DNA of 22,959 bases from assembly GCA_030619365.1 (NCBI GenBank), contig JAUXBQ010000007.1:1-22959 (forward strand), given 5' to 3'. Numbering within the stretch: position 1 is the stretch's first letter; each line of letters opens with the position of its first letter. Shown in pieces: positions 18,201 through 19,605 of this stretch. The translations under genes and the position numbers were made by a program. The notes under the pieces were generated by a model. It saw nothing but the letters and a program-made list of their open reading frames with translations, did no database searches and was not told where the DNA came from. This DNA comes from a candidate division FCPU426 bacterium. GTDB lineage: Bacteria > Oederibacteriota > JAAXVQ01 > JAUVAV01.

Positions 18201-18958
18201 CCGAACGCGATGACGGACGAGTTGGACTGGATATACCTCGCGCGCTGCTGGGCGCCATAGAGGGCGATCGCGGTAATTCCCGCTTGCTGCGATGGCGTCA
18301 AAAACTCGCGGCGGCGCTGGTATTGCATATATTGCGTTATCGCAGCGCGGAGTATTACCAGCTGACCGCCGGGCAACAACTGGCTGATCAGTTGCGGGAA
18401 TTCTGGTGGACCTGGACCTCGGTCCAGCCCGCGGATTTGCAGCGATTCATTCATGGGCGTGTACAGGCCGTGAATCCTGAGGGCTATTTATCCTGGATGC
18501 AAAGCGAGTTGGCCGCGGAGATACCTGAATTAGCCACGGCTTCGACCTTGGCCCAAGCGTTGCGTCAAGCGGACACCGAATTAGGGCAAGCCTACCTGGC
18601 GCTGGCCAGCCGGCCGAATGCCCGGGCGCAACTGGCCTTCGGGGAAGCGGCCCGAAAAATGATCCGGGACTTACCTAAACCGGAACAGCGTATGACGGAA
18701 TTATTTTATTTTTCCGAATTGCTCAAGCGCCTGCCGACCGTGAGGACCAGGGAAGTGGCGGATTGGCGGGCCCCCCAGGCCCCGCCCGGAGACGTGACCA
18801 CACGGACCCTGGTATGGCCGCAAGAAAATGTGCTGCGCCCGCGGACCCTGGGCGGCTTGGCGGACCTATTGCGTTCCCTGCCCCTGGTCATCCGGGATGA
18901 CATTCGCGAACTATTGTACCGCAAGCCGTTCCGGTCCAGGCCGGCCGGCGCCGCCTAA
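227..18958 (+). CDS. giant multidomain membrane-anchored protein (6,243 aa), Omnitrophota-type
   Basis: A single frame opens at GTG 227 and closes at TAA 18956-18958, with no stop or visible frameshift. Function as a whole is unknown. Hydrophobic anchors lie at residues 34-52 and about 611-629. A multi-pass block covers about 1966-2072, with further pairs at 3101-3147 and 4633-4682. Recognisable modules, listed separately, include two class I methyltransferase-like domains (motif I near 1529 and 5687), HAD motifs (2344-2473), an SDR (3336-3543), a Nudix-like box, an HD-type domain (H4473-D4474), two HELTH metallopeptidase-like modules (3262 and 4796), two HELG...DH modules (822 and 2708) and tandem repeats (4912-5488). 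Long stretches match nothing I know. Giant proteins of this kind are known from Omnitrophota. Several catalytic motifs are degenerate, so some modules may be structural or binding domains. The protein may be cut into pieces after translation, but I see no defined cleavage sites. Composition changes along the gene suggest assembly from parts of different origin. Confidence 0.9.
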   Translation: MYSPRIRQADEVAKRSQLLLSVWQDPDFRVWTRAIALLVTLTFVLPFLTWAFNRGTYASKAQTVQYLNQLVEIPKQYGRVMHAFQGGDRLVVHIQDLHCNYEVQKHIAKIIDYLAGRHNLRLVALEGASRPVDVSKLSTFPVKNVKQEVGDYFLRQGKISGAEFYAALGRHKIDLVGIEDAEQYKAGRETVMTFLNNESLGYVWDLREILDELKPTIYSRQLIAFDAKTSGFRNGELSLFKYCRFLYKAAKRRRLDLQAYPQLTRYANSHSELFSSSVDPDQLYLEIDELDHHLRTLLYTHADQESLDQLCHRLDIMEKMLNISVSNKEFAEYRAQPYLFKINTFQTFIRNHDQAGEMVLDPEVYGLEQYLKQVEAFYANADLRSQGFVRNLLERMDQRKTSIAVLVSGGYHTQHVIDLLRMQNVSYVSLKAALSRVDVVNPYFSLLQKKRTPLEKLLAQNQNIINLPPGHLDPVFQDQTDVSLKACLGFELKDLSLRQFKSRFGQAISRYTANTKRFVADLDQVVKGRKTLIMPFTGVPLVVAFYPKQKQALMPKNSLTRMTFKRAELAFYPRQAGDSDKTESLEQLEASLRKMEREGEIVEILQSRLLKWLVMAGLMMAFSGAWLKRMLSKASLDFPALTAKLKPVFFRTDGSVKPVFQMSVDSSRGAIGRHAIREVQPLGANRLRVLANPYTRKGVVDESVEWEFVVTLAPLSGQMAADWRNDLELFSTIAQQKDGLSGQDQQVMEQINARARAMAPRTDAKLDLQKDFQGMYVIEDVTVVRGPSNAVLAGLSWKSAAAVDQNLMRYAPARVRRAALLHELGEGIADHAYLRGSGKRARAAMKAITPEQMGFGARALGPEAQDGLTDWLEALKQGILISEHAFIPRATEDDILEYIAALQETAEARGLRVQMNLSAATPEQAEALEALGLSGSESTRDQALSTVNNSDLQRELAAAIDVKAPANWRMYSEIAVTAEPPFVFNGKRTLVLQVKSKQFIRRMQGRQGKLPLTVEDVRQALHKGELCLAKWNLPLVFSHTNVARDEATWLITENELREQQAAWQEARQPRLEKKAETQKRTPRTEQQAAEDERAAQQAAEKEAKEEAAHVFSRELRSLAENELQRLLDHPLTQALQDKDRMTQYHELLNRLKRMRMQVQREAKQMKLKRQAMVWKQIDYRSLMNNFNKILRSMLKGTKGLTPRQVNTLLGRLQRYEEIVRQYLFGMVGYHHITYMSGGSVSDPRLYNEVSNQVILHASVVSAANKRLMTLCTEHLLRLEKSPQMYKTKVQKAEKSGEPMQSVEQVQDRLQNVRESLEGMFGFYVRLQDRMPALFATLGQAYGEMAEAARDIQTGSYTQAQLREAVFDFYVELSALVAYDFHFYWMEGNERPATEYNQMIRHVVETSSGVFQAMGWENIDVKEYFNIRGDYEVLSTSEQQFKLRAHGQSILGEDKTGAIGKPDVREVRVIAEDKLRVLGEHSSIAKNHLVFENRYSKTNKADWERPQITMLDEVKKIVGARNPQTISLLDIGCGDGQGGSYELATLGFKRYVGLDFSENAVKDFRSRLGDLGWDNVELKSGQAGEFLTFLEQNRNSFDIIHAHLSLQYFSWEETLRLFELVAKRLKPGGQLVFKVFSTHETSDMSQWINLEKNIGRHFYDRSTLHREHIRLFSKQDIDDLLNYAGLKAEQGLEQQELKGWHNRPFVVRASKSSDDQLSKIVIDRKEVAIYRGGQQYNFEYKPIDQETMQGYQLNYYGVGGKWDDWSGTSDIAAYAEKDPARASQLNLWGVTINKYSDLRDKGLLRPLLNLFFHLYPGVERTHPNMRNLLLQDMLIRKYGFGPEEDVEPNVWMRRLPKGEPGDTAVRAQVFFENEAAREWFRKFPPDLKEQYEIVSAKNADFLPLYLGTSLVVKDRQLFADAQTLAPISVKQAYQGPGGIMPRVKEWYVNRGKPEEAVRQARTARYDRWIAFWLENGIVLAGAGLLLGIPLFMATGDISLAARAGYALAWPAFFGLHFLRNTAGERAPPFDRALAGFITVFNLGLLLLPLSFPVILAGSFLSHFIVNQLAPPVVAFFSGRQKLSAPKEIEKSLLTGVEAITARLLNNHMLEKIIQRRQDAGRQARDRVYMGYFLDFIRRPEVVELLGVSEIDQWSDQKKITELNRLLEDFGEILGNVSGPVEALLQRETKGYDDFRQAFAHGANWFTDERFFNSFVRKLNQKKTAQEMRRIGSVVLSRKDEMLIQVRMFYLLLHAVEIYSRLKPDLLDKAVAKSPEAGAPGKFQVTGVRQLLVPVSLLWFKFRITRTRAYREFMRQRKREGYPAMPGAAGLLEKLAAARVPLYLATASSQEEILPLLSRHALAKYFKDRIFDIRYPKSDTLARAHRENEGPGTVVMWGDRQIDMQAVQQVPDTIGVGLVLNPEQSSLKEYGAEGLIRDFSEVRWEAKTRTLRCLDLLTGQWVEILNVKAMVFDYDGTLEDNQADVVEMCGNIAAELLDARPGTSEYEQAYQIGVSTMESTRGSLRQDGIPRLYYQLSAARQKMSGQKAPGAVSRSLIDPLGKIAVDTWEPSGKGQIIVKGRLYGTNGQILKSRKARVELCVNFARSESGERDRLKQALDAYQKVLREKTDWYGQDKAVLIDIIDALQNLRAASRAPLADELKGFGVITKVEIIRGPPDLVFCGLGLPGAVLLDARLFTASLPVFQAALLHELGVVLNDPNIDHPFLRGLGKRERAKRKRALKPKQAGFVARILGNDAQDGLTAWLAREKRSLEVLWEAEVARQQALSEVQPDLKQLEAELPGASQDLKFKEKLTTLLNKMLNPKGLEPVREPVETLPKPDDYLKGMPSQDEILKMLLKRFPQWHLLENYLDRDIGREGIDSFEHGLEVLFLFWLLHDGKYSEQEVLEGIVAARLLDFDIRDPITPPKVANMLLLLKNKDLQDVLDKMDVDVKAITLMIERTDHLWDEKKQSQFDTKLAGIPEAQRQESIKRRAEALQLLDKTARMFTLDPEQNLKRVKAFLKQKLNVVLLPGKILAAQREFYEKVMQPRNAECKGLLEELPDWARQNWESNCDYYKTAAQEVSAELKPAPGAKAKKPILNPGVAVVFIGALFDLFLLFAKVDFGMGWGTGLSLFLLPYFAYRLPMMIGYFRKSEKDSYELSDFREDLEKLQGLRLKIPDDWNDWINQETDQIPDAIRKINIKTLHQSPWRLLLLGGIPSYYHSKTNTMALHKSYAAKREKQWPNKFMQIIEDGLEYHRLKGIAHELTHYMIAQQTPVYKTGWRRIPGLAWVMEEARVILTELRMRRTPRLSPYPGKIWTVEEVLDYFGKQEIPPLITGASGFVGSHLTDQVIAGEQPVIALCRSREKIGNLSQAARSRNVFIVETGDYLTLDNLKKFERLVARSPLIYHVAAQPNTQVDTKEKAVTTYLTNVFFTGLLAFYAKKHGTRMVYGSSAHIYTLYPGQFPETVNEETPLPISPEAEAFVAQAERDFGAYIERFAQDRAEQTPEDFVSGFLAQTGIFALLDDLDRPAPIELRHGLYSLSKIIPEAFVLGLPAGHSLALRFTNAFGPRQRPSDVQSIFTTRIAQNKSVFASGDTRDYIYISDSITALKLAGQKLMRRAVRENTMVLIASGRAPVSMSDLLNEILRASDRTDVTYDVEPETPLLQVPRMRTDQARELLGWQPQVGFSQGIQQMVNDIRAEMQREADLERIAGELNALGLDDEEVAQTIATVRKALASGPLHINRVQPVKIGVLGYTDEAKPLLGGDLDLTRDIEVKGEVDYAVALACPFWRRATHAICLSPDRQSVVLIQRATPPYVGTYALPSGVVGLEEPLENIEHEIQEEPGLAEPVQSKPHLIFLRTLLGSEDVPGRQILHSYYVVLSEDEYRQVKMQRRALNAVKERMTENEFQAWLNQVRRGEQISETGLDGEVSDIQIVPIAKFIKSRNFRIRVSQKYRDGTKRRAFAFTPDTTRYFVQTAQADETVRRGLLTRADLRQVLASRKDKVNYSELFEDRFLQPMIRKGEFERKIREQLGKTVLEPVFSHHRSVVSSQFEVLSSEALDFVAKIPKSKEETGLVLTRIGLEMTGQEFAQWVNRVHKGKYKGAQITNDKLRDSRAVLPPIELKNVWYQIRNEKGIIEKRRARRLYYQPKADRIIYQALENYYKGGESNKIKELLNQVIFKIQNELWTYKVYEIAHNFTINWGVNDTLAGLDARLLDFGEMTIEKKKAIQFLVDIQEKGWGQFWYILNQEHPLSLVSLTDEGIARWFLGRVKEELTAEKLEDFWGRKLPTSTQNFKNLFNLGSNLLAYGGWSTLLSAVLHPPYARALLDVAGQLDQYLQVGTSTVRLELKRRILQSHRKIPESVKRDFKDLLERLAAGQASCVDLTGFFIRNSGLAFIHKTKTWTRLDGTTIDRKTHIVEVNAALDALLARQRAEFPALSDQTFEQVSALAARVKADPALRQALALAAALHDYAILAGGDHYLEGAELAGDLLNALGLEARQTALVQELILRHDWPWNLSEQRNRTQLIPVLGEVLRPGHLLAAVDELSTTPEVKDDYLAALGLLGLADIQGSGDRALIHRVAANIAQVSRYDRLVAAAAQPDLLKTAAEAKAPGDEEAPEAGPKKTILNLGILAVLAGVALDLIFMAAGVTNNLGFGTGLSFFLLPYFVYRLPLLVGYFRKTEKTSYALRDFKKDLERLQGLRLKIPNDWHDWINGETQKVPPAIDELEIKTLRQSPLRLLLLGGIPSYYHFKTNTMAFHKSYAAKREKQRPNGFMKTIEDWLEYNRLKGVAHELTHYLIAQQAPVPKAWWNKIPGLSWIAEELQVIRAEGNIGPAPGESWISKKIKEIADRWKSSLPEIHIVWLQTEGMIIRIPTIMLSQGMSSRGGEKKVAPENKRQKQRNHSAGMFRKAVRGLERDLGRGIVFVELEKSELDIHPNTDEAEQHIKEGRITWEKIEDRIIVRPKDKNFEQYEQTLGETRAGLADAFYAVMEENREYTIQLEGTDENSLRLNREEAFQGINEGRLRCEITDKTIRLYVIGITPQEYIQNIHQARLEAAQAYWGLLENKERDLVLEITEQEQKDIAKLLEELGSPNIEEAKEAISQGGLRHSVSPLDGTVCLMFAGISLQDYYKTLRQNRTRKAEEFRKQLSEDQVYVDLESDTEGIEYTGCNRPNVAEAQAGIMSGKLDWKPGTEPGSVIVYVIDMATAEYFNEFQEKREADAKEFERSIKPGQIYAEIAGVEKKELSEQIGWPNIIEAPRHVRQGRLVYTAKDGTRQLGIIGKHSGYFNLLERERKELERKFSIALIEKGLVFVEISNAGKKEKEKGIWPNVFDAVNDVRKGKVIPEISDKKILVQVIGMDPADYIRNIDAIRQKSADDFLEFIMKASPEILRNGRARGAPEDMNELKKAIKRDGFANHRIESCRAIREGRIVWSYEEEEQKFARHVVGMPVSAFIKEIIVYRRAMANDMLWSALDNGLESIEVMERPSEQTLADKTAEPVAKKEKAPKRSMSKAETKKLKEIKKEKKEKEEESLSLYEVYRKIMTGLAILRKLPNNQMQLEPVDLSRSELLQSVKAERETPSVARTHDFLASELENVEIGKVVLTQAEIIHGLAFDVLQLTDTEPVTVEMAPKFSEDKYLADLKVERETRTKLLLGDELGRSLAAFLRRHFAGQSALAFADLGAGPRAEFGRNLRSLLGQLGFKVSLGISVEQGIIDRSAPEELLVQYANIHDPGELAAVGINPQALDLVSLNNIDNNDLIAPALGLVKPGGVLTITHAYTEEQDFIANTRRRVGELAAADPTLTWAEIDLPPDYPASNLESGTPMASMPKMFVLARNVETRKRGAQGPAAGSAQAEADDAQGPGDGLLRQLRADKALGVEPGIGVNRPLLKQSIRLLQVWRAPRISWMFILYSGFSVLNRLALTMPGLRGQVSSEQGKPGKKVEIMKRVFPRDDIESREFNPQMIEIKALAGRAGLSEIIGGRYAERDDGRVGLDIPRALLGAIEGDRGNSRLLRWRQKLAAALVLHILRYRSAEYYQLTAGQQLADQLREFWWTWTSVQPADLQRFIHGRVQAVNPEGYLSWMQSELAAEIPELATASTLAQALRQADTELGQAYLALASRPNARAQLAFGEAARKMIRDLPKPEQRMTELFYFSELLKRLPTVRTREVADWRAPQAPPGDVTTRTLVWPQENVLRPRTLGGLADLLRSLPLVIRDDIRELLYRKPFRSRPAGAA
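422..1546 (+). other. N-terminal ChaN/TraB-like domain of the giant protein
   Basis: Residues about 66-440, directly after the N-terminal membrane anchor (34-52). Visible motifs are VVHIQDLHCNYEVQKH (H93, D96, H98), then LVALEGAS (E126), and near the end VSGGYHTQHV (H412) followed by a strand-like VSYVSLKAA. This order (a strand ending in an H/D pair, a strand ending in E, and a late GG-H-T) recalls the ChaN/TraB/erythromycin-esterase-like group of putative metal-binding hydrolases. The match is at the level of layout, not clear family identity. The preceding anchor would place it next to the membrane. Confidence 0.4.
2336..2850 (+). other. HELG...DH module, copy A
   Basis: Residues about 704-875. 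The core reads LLHELGEGIADH (H822, E823, H831), followed by YLRG, GKR and a distal GLTDWL. It resembles the LLHELGH zinc-peptidase signature, but the second histidine of HExxH is replaced by Glu, so classic catalysis is doubtful. The same order of motifs recurs at 8003-8520. Just upstream, GAIGRHAIREV and LRVL (nt 2230-2300) form a leading segment that recurs at nt 4580-4667. Confidence 0.6.
3389..3580 (+). other. Ala/Glu/Gln-rich coiled-coil segment
   Basis: Residues about 1055-1118 are almost entirely Ala, Glu, Gln, Lys and Arg with no Gly and a single Pro pair, typical of a long charged helix. It leads into about 330 further mostly helical residues (to nt 4580) for which I recognise no family. 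It probably acts as a spacer between the membrane-proximal part and the first methyltransferase. Confidence 0.6.
4668..5375 (+). other. class I SAM-dependent methyltransferase domain I
   Basis: Residues about 1481-1716. Motif I is LLDIGCGDGQGG (D1529 onward), followed by an acidic strand GLDFSE, a motif IV-like IIHAHLSLQYFSW and LKPGGQLVFKVFS (L1624-G1628). These are the hallmarks of a Rossmann-fold methyltransferase of the UbiE/Methyltransf_11 type, and all SAM-binding features look intact. The substrate cannot be inferred. The DNA here is markedly more AT-rich than on either side. The domain starts just after a partial copy of the GAIG...LRVL segment, as if a foreign piece had been inserted. 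Confidence 0.75.
5380..6010 (+). other. possible GNAT-like region
   Basis: Residues about 1718-1928. The stretch LRDKGLLRPLLNLFFHLYP, then THPNMRNLLLQDMLIRKYGF, recalls the acetyl-CoA-binding helix and C-terminal 'kyGF' strand of GNAT acetyltransferases. The R/Q-x-x-G-x-G/A loop is not clear, so the assignment is weak. A strand-rich stretch follows, up to the multi-pass membrane block. Confidence 0.25.
6122..6440 (+). other. multi-pass membrane block of the giant protein
   Basis: Residues about 1966-2072 contain three to four hydrophobic segments: GIVLAGAGLLLGIPLF, YALAWPAFFGLHFL, LAGFITVFNLGLLLLPL and FPVILAGSFLSHFIV. Short charged loops separate them. The block splits the chain into membrane-separated halves, unless it is an even-numbered hairpin set. 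No transporter family is recognisable. It is followed by a helical, charged stretch (to about nt 7030) that I cannot assign. Confidence 0.75.
7090..7800 (+). other. HAD-superfamily motifs in non-canonical order
   Basis: Residues about 2289-2525. A cap-like stretch and LYLATASS (motif II, T2344) come first, then YPKSDT (motif III, K2375), then WGDRQIDM (motif IV, D2397 and D2401). Only afterwards comes VFDYDGTLEDN (motif I, nucleophile D2471 and D2473). A normal HAD phosphatase begins with DxDGT. I found no DxD upstream of motif II. Either this is a circularly permuted HAD, or an N-terminally cut HAD fused to the start of a second, C-terminally cut one. All four motif residues exist in the chain, so activity is possible. 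Confidence 0.7.
8003..8520 (+). other. HELG...DH module, copy B
   Basis: Residues about 2593-2765. The signature is LLHELGVVLNDPNIDH (H2708, E2709, H2721), followed by FLRG, GKRERA, and distally AQDGLTAWL. It matches copy A (nt 2336-2850) motif by motif, with a four-residue insertion between HELG and DH. The VxIxRGPxxxV strand before the helix is also shared. As in copy A the second His of HExxH is missing (Val here). The conserved distal AQDGLTxWL suggests a real domain rather than chance similarity. Confidence 0.6.
8740..9260 (+). other. helical region, possibly HD-like
   Basis: Residues about 2839-3011. FEHGLEV (H2882), WLLHDGKYS (H2894, D2895), ARLLDFDI, LMIERTDH and ALQLLDKTARM follow in an order loosely like HD-domain phosphohydrolases. 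The first two sites are only 12 residues apart, and the expected LLHD after the AA helix reads LLDFD. I regard it as an all-helical domain of uncertain family. The DNA is AT-rich compared with its left neighbour. Confidence 0.3.
9503..10130 (+). other. membrane-anchored HELTH metallopeptidase-like module, copy A
   Basis: Residues about 3093-3300. Two hydrophobic segments (3101-3117 and 3126-3147) are followed by a basic YFRK, a soluble part with LLLLGGIPSYYH and HKSYAAKREKQ, and then AHELTHYMI (H3262, E3263, H3266). HELTH fits the zinc-peptidase consensus HExxH. A Glu pair some 25 residues later (WVMEEA) could supply the third ligand, as in gluzincins. The likely role is a membrane-bound zinc protease, perhaps acting on this very polypeptide; that role is inference. 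The same module recurs at 14108-14720 with partly identical DNA. Confidence 0.65.
10205..11345 (+). other. extended SDR (NAD-dependent epimerase/dehydratase) domain
   Basis: Residues about 3327-3706. The dinucleotide loop ITGASGFVGSHL (GxxGxxG from G3336), the VAAQPNT strand, GSSAHIY (S3451/S3452), YSLSK (Y3539, K3543) and LRFTNAFGPRQRP are all typical of nucleotide-sugar epimerases and dehydratases. The catalytic Ser-Tyr-Lys set is intact. There are 87 residues between the Ser and the Tyr instead of about 25. The extra part is a charged helical insertion around FVAQAERDFGAYIERFAQ. A sugar-nucleotide substrate is likely from family membership, but which one cannot be told. Confidence 0.8.
11590..12075 (+). 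other. Nudix-like domain with degenerate box
   Basis: Residues about 3789-3950. VVLIQRATPPYVGTYALPSG is followed by VGLEEPLENIEHEIQEEPGL, which matches the Nudix box GX5EX7REUXEEXGU in layout, with the EE pair kept. The box is one residue short and the Arg of RE is His. The strand SYYVVLSEDEY follows. Nudix enzymes hydrolyse nucleoside diphosphates linked to other groups, using Mg2+ bound by the box glutamates. Weak activity is conceivable here. It follows the SDR after a short linker, so the pair could concern nucleotide sugars; that is inference. Confidence 0.6.
12250..13140 (+). other. AT-rich unassigned stretch of the giant protein
   Basis: Residues about 4009-4305 match no family I recognise. 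They are rich in Lys, Glu, Ile, Tyr and Trp and look helical, with features such as YYQPKADRIIYQALENYY. The DNA is clearly AT-richer than the blocks before 12240 and after 13150, with the right edge marked by a perfect inverted repeat. Small hairpins also lie at 12358-12377 (ACACCAC/GTGGTGT) and 13121-13139 (AACCTA/TAGGTT). Confidence 0.5.
13150..13204. repeat. perfect 21-bp inverted repeat inside the giant coding sequence
   Basis: The arm 13150-13170 (CGCGTACGGTGGATGGAGCA then C) is the exact reverse complement of 13184-13204, with a 13-base loop. The arms encode parts of LAYGGWST and VLHPPYAR without breaking the frame. It sits where composition changes from AT-rich to GC-rich. It could be a recombination scar, a hairpin read by a mobile element, or a fold-back artefact of library preparation or assembly. 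Confidence 0.95.
13470..14040 (+). other. HD-type domain
   Basis: Residues about 4415-4605. ALAAALHDYAIL (H4473, D4474) is followed by GGDHYLEGAELAGDLLNALGL, ELILRHDWPW and AVDELST. This is the order seen in HD-superfamily metal-dependent phosphohydrolases: the HD pair, a following His and a later Asp. An upstream H would be H4424 in KTHIVEV. All typical ligands seem available. The substrate is unknown. The DNA is very GC-rich compared with its left neighbour. Confidence 0.65.
14108..14720 (+). other. membrane-anchored HELTH metallopeptidase-like module, copy B
   Basis: Residues about 4628-4832. Hydrophobic segments (about 4633-4651 and 4660-4682), a basic YFRK, LLLLGGIPSYYH, HKSYAAKREKQ and AHELTHYLI (H4796, E4797, H4800) repeat the whole architecture of copy A at 9503-10130. 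The HExxH motif is intact in both. Between the copies 33 bases are identical without a mismatch (9911-9943 and 14513-14545), while the membrane segments have diverged strongly. Confidence 0.65.
14960..16690 (+). repeat. seven diverged tandem protein repeats plus a fragment
   Basis: Units start at residues 4912, 4989, 5063, 5148, 5228, 5305 and 5383 (about 74-90 residues each), and a cut eighth starts at 5473. A typical unit has an aromatic-rich start (AFxxxL), a hydrophobic strand (such as VFVEI), then WPNVxEAxxxIxxGRLxW, a strand with a Val/Ile-rich IGM end, (P)xxYIxNI and a charged helix ending in A. Identity between units is low, so the array is old. I know no named family with this pattern. 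A function in binding or as a scaffold is plausible but unproven. Confidence 0.75.
16700..16850 (+). other. Lys/Glu-rich charged linker
   Basis: Residues about 5492-5542 are dominated by Lys and Glu (for example KKLKEIKKEKKEKEEE) and encoded by an A-rich, nearly purine-only strand. It separates the tandem repeats from the C-terminal methyltransferase-like part, probably as a flexible or helical spacer. Confidence 0.6.
17200..17760 (+). other. methyltransferase-like domain II
   Basis: Residues about 5659-5845. ALAFADLGAGPRAEFG (D5687) fits motif I of class I SAM methyltransferases, ALDLVSLNNIDNND takes the motif IV place, and LVKPGGVLTITHAYTEEQ resembles the post-motif strand. An acidic residue after the second strand is not obvious (SLGISVEQ). 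It may bind SAM or be a degenerate relative. It is GC-rich, unlike the first methyltransferase domain at 4668-5375, so the two are not a recent duplication. Confidence 0.55.
17780..18955 (+). other. unassigned C-terminal region of the giant protein
   Basis: Residues about 5852-6243. An Ala/Gly/Gln linker is followed by a moderately hydrophobic stretch, PRISWMFILYSGFSVLNRLA, that could touch the membrane. A mostly helical part with many Ala, Leu, Arg and Gln ends in a Pro/Arg-rich tail (KPFRSRPAGAA). No family is recognised and no C-terminal sorting signal is evident. Confidence 0.5.
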
Positions 18959-18974
18959 CTTCAAAAACAAAAAA

Positions 18975-19096
18975 TAGCCACTAAGACACTAAGGCACCAA
19001 GAAAAAATTAAGATTAAGGAAAAAAATATTTACCTTATTCTCTTCTTTGTGTCTTCGTGCCTTGGTGGCAATGCTTTTATTGTGTCTTCGTGGCTG
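18975..19096. repeat. intergenic inverted repeat built from 8-bp CACNAAGR units
   Basis: The left arm carries three consecutive units, CACTAAGA, CACTAAGG and CACCAAGA, at about 18979-19002. The right side (about 19044-19096) carries the same unit in reverse orientation, including CACCAAGG, CACGAAGA and CACAAAGA read on the minus strand. The extreme ends TAGCCACTAAGACAC and GTGTCTTCGTGGCTG pair with two mismatches around an AT-rich centre. It lies 16 bases after the giant gene's stop. Dispersed intergenic elements with this type of sequence are familiar from environmental genomes. It may also end transcription of the giant gene. Confidence 0.75.
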
Positions 19097-19119
19097 CTTT
19101 TTTAGGACAAAGAATAGGC

Positions 19120-19148
19120 TTGCCAGGCCGGGGGCGGGCTCTTATAAT
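19120..19148 (+). promoter_or_regulatory. sigma70-type promoter of the receiver-rsmD-lipoprotein genes
   Basis: TTGCCA at 19120-19125 and a perfect TATAAT at 19143-19148 are separated by 17 bases. The predicted start near 19155 leaves a short leader with GGAGGG at 19167-19172 before the ATG at 19180. No separate promoter is obvious before rsmD or the lipoprotein gene. Confidence 0.75.
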
Positions 19149-19179
19149 ATTCCGGTACGCTGCACTGGAGGGATGACCC

Positions 19180-19569
19180 ATGGGAGATGCTAAAAAACGT
19201 CCGAAAATCCTGATTGTCGAAGACGAACCGGACATCATGGAATTGGTCGAGGTAACGTTGAGCTCCCCGGAAGAGGGCTATGAGTTGATTAAGGCCGTGG
19301 ACGGGGAAAATGGACTGGAAATGAGCATGACCGCGAATCCGGATTTGATCCTGCTGGATATCATGCTGCCCAAGATGGACGGCTACGAAATTTGCCGACG
19401 GTTGAAGGGCAATAAAAAAACCATGAACATTCCCGTGGTCATGCTGACCGCTTTTGGGCAGAAACGAGAAATTGAAGAGGGGTACAAAGTCAAGGCCGAC
19501 GACTACATCGTCAAGCCTTTTGAACCGAATAAGCTCAGACAACGCATTAGAAAGTTTTTGCCCGCCTAG
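19180..19569 (+). CDS. stand-alone response regulator receiver protein
   Basis: A 129-residue cytoplasmic protein consisting only of a CheY-like receiver domain. The acidic pair E14-D15, phospho-acceptor D60 in LILLDIMLP, T90 in VVMLTAF and K112 in DYIVKPFE are all present, so it should be phosphorylated by a histidine kinase, none of which is in the window. There is no output domain, so it would act through protein contacts or as a phosphate shuttle. GGAGGG seven bases before the ATG sets the start, and an ATG at 19173 is too close to that site. It heads a short gene group with rsmD 36 bases downstream. It is unrelated in composition to the giant gene. Confidence 0.9.
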   Translation: MGDAKKRPKILIVEDEPDIMELVEVTLSSPEEGYELIKAVDGENGLEMSMTANPDLILLDIMLPKMDGYEICRRLKGNKKTMNIPVVMLTAFGQKREIEEGYKVKADDYIVKPFEPNKLRQRIRKFLPA

Positions 19570-19605
19570 AGCGTCTGATCGAAATATTTCCTGCCTGGAT
19601 AGCCT

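Noticed and set aside
227..18958. Giant frame as an artefact of a suppressed stop or of joined genes
   Set aside because: No in-frame stop exists, motifs on all parts are in one frame, and no internal ribosome site with start stood out on reading, although assembly error at the 13150 hairpin cannot be excluded.
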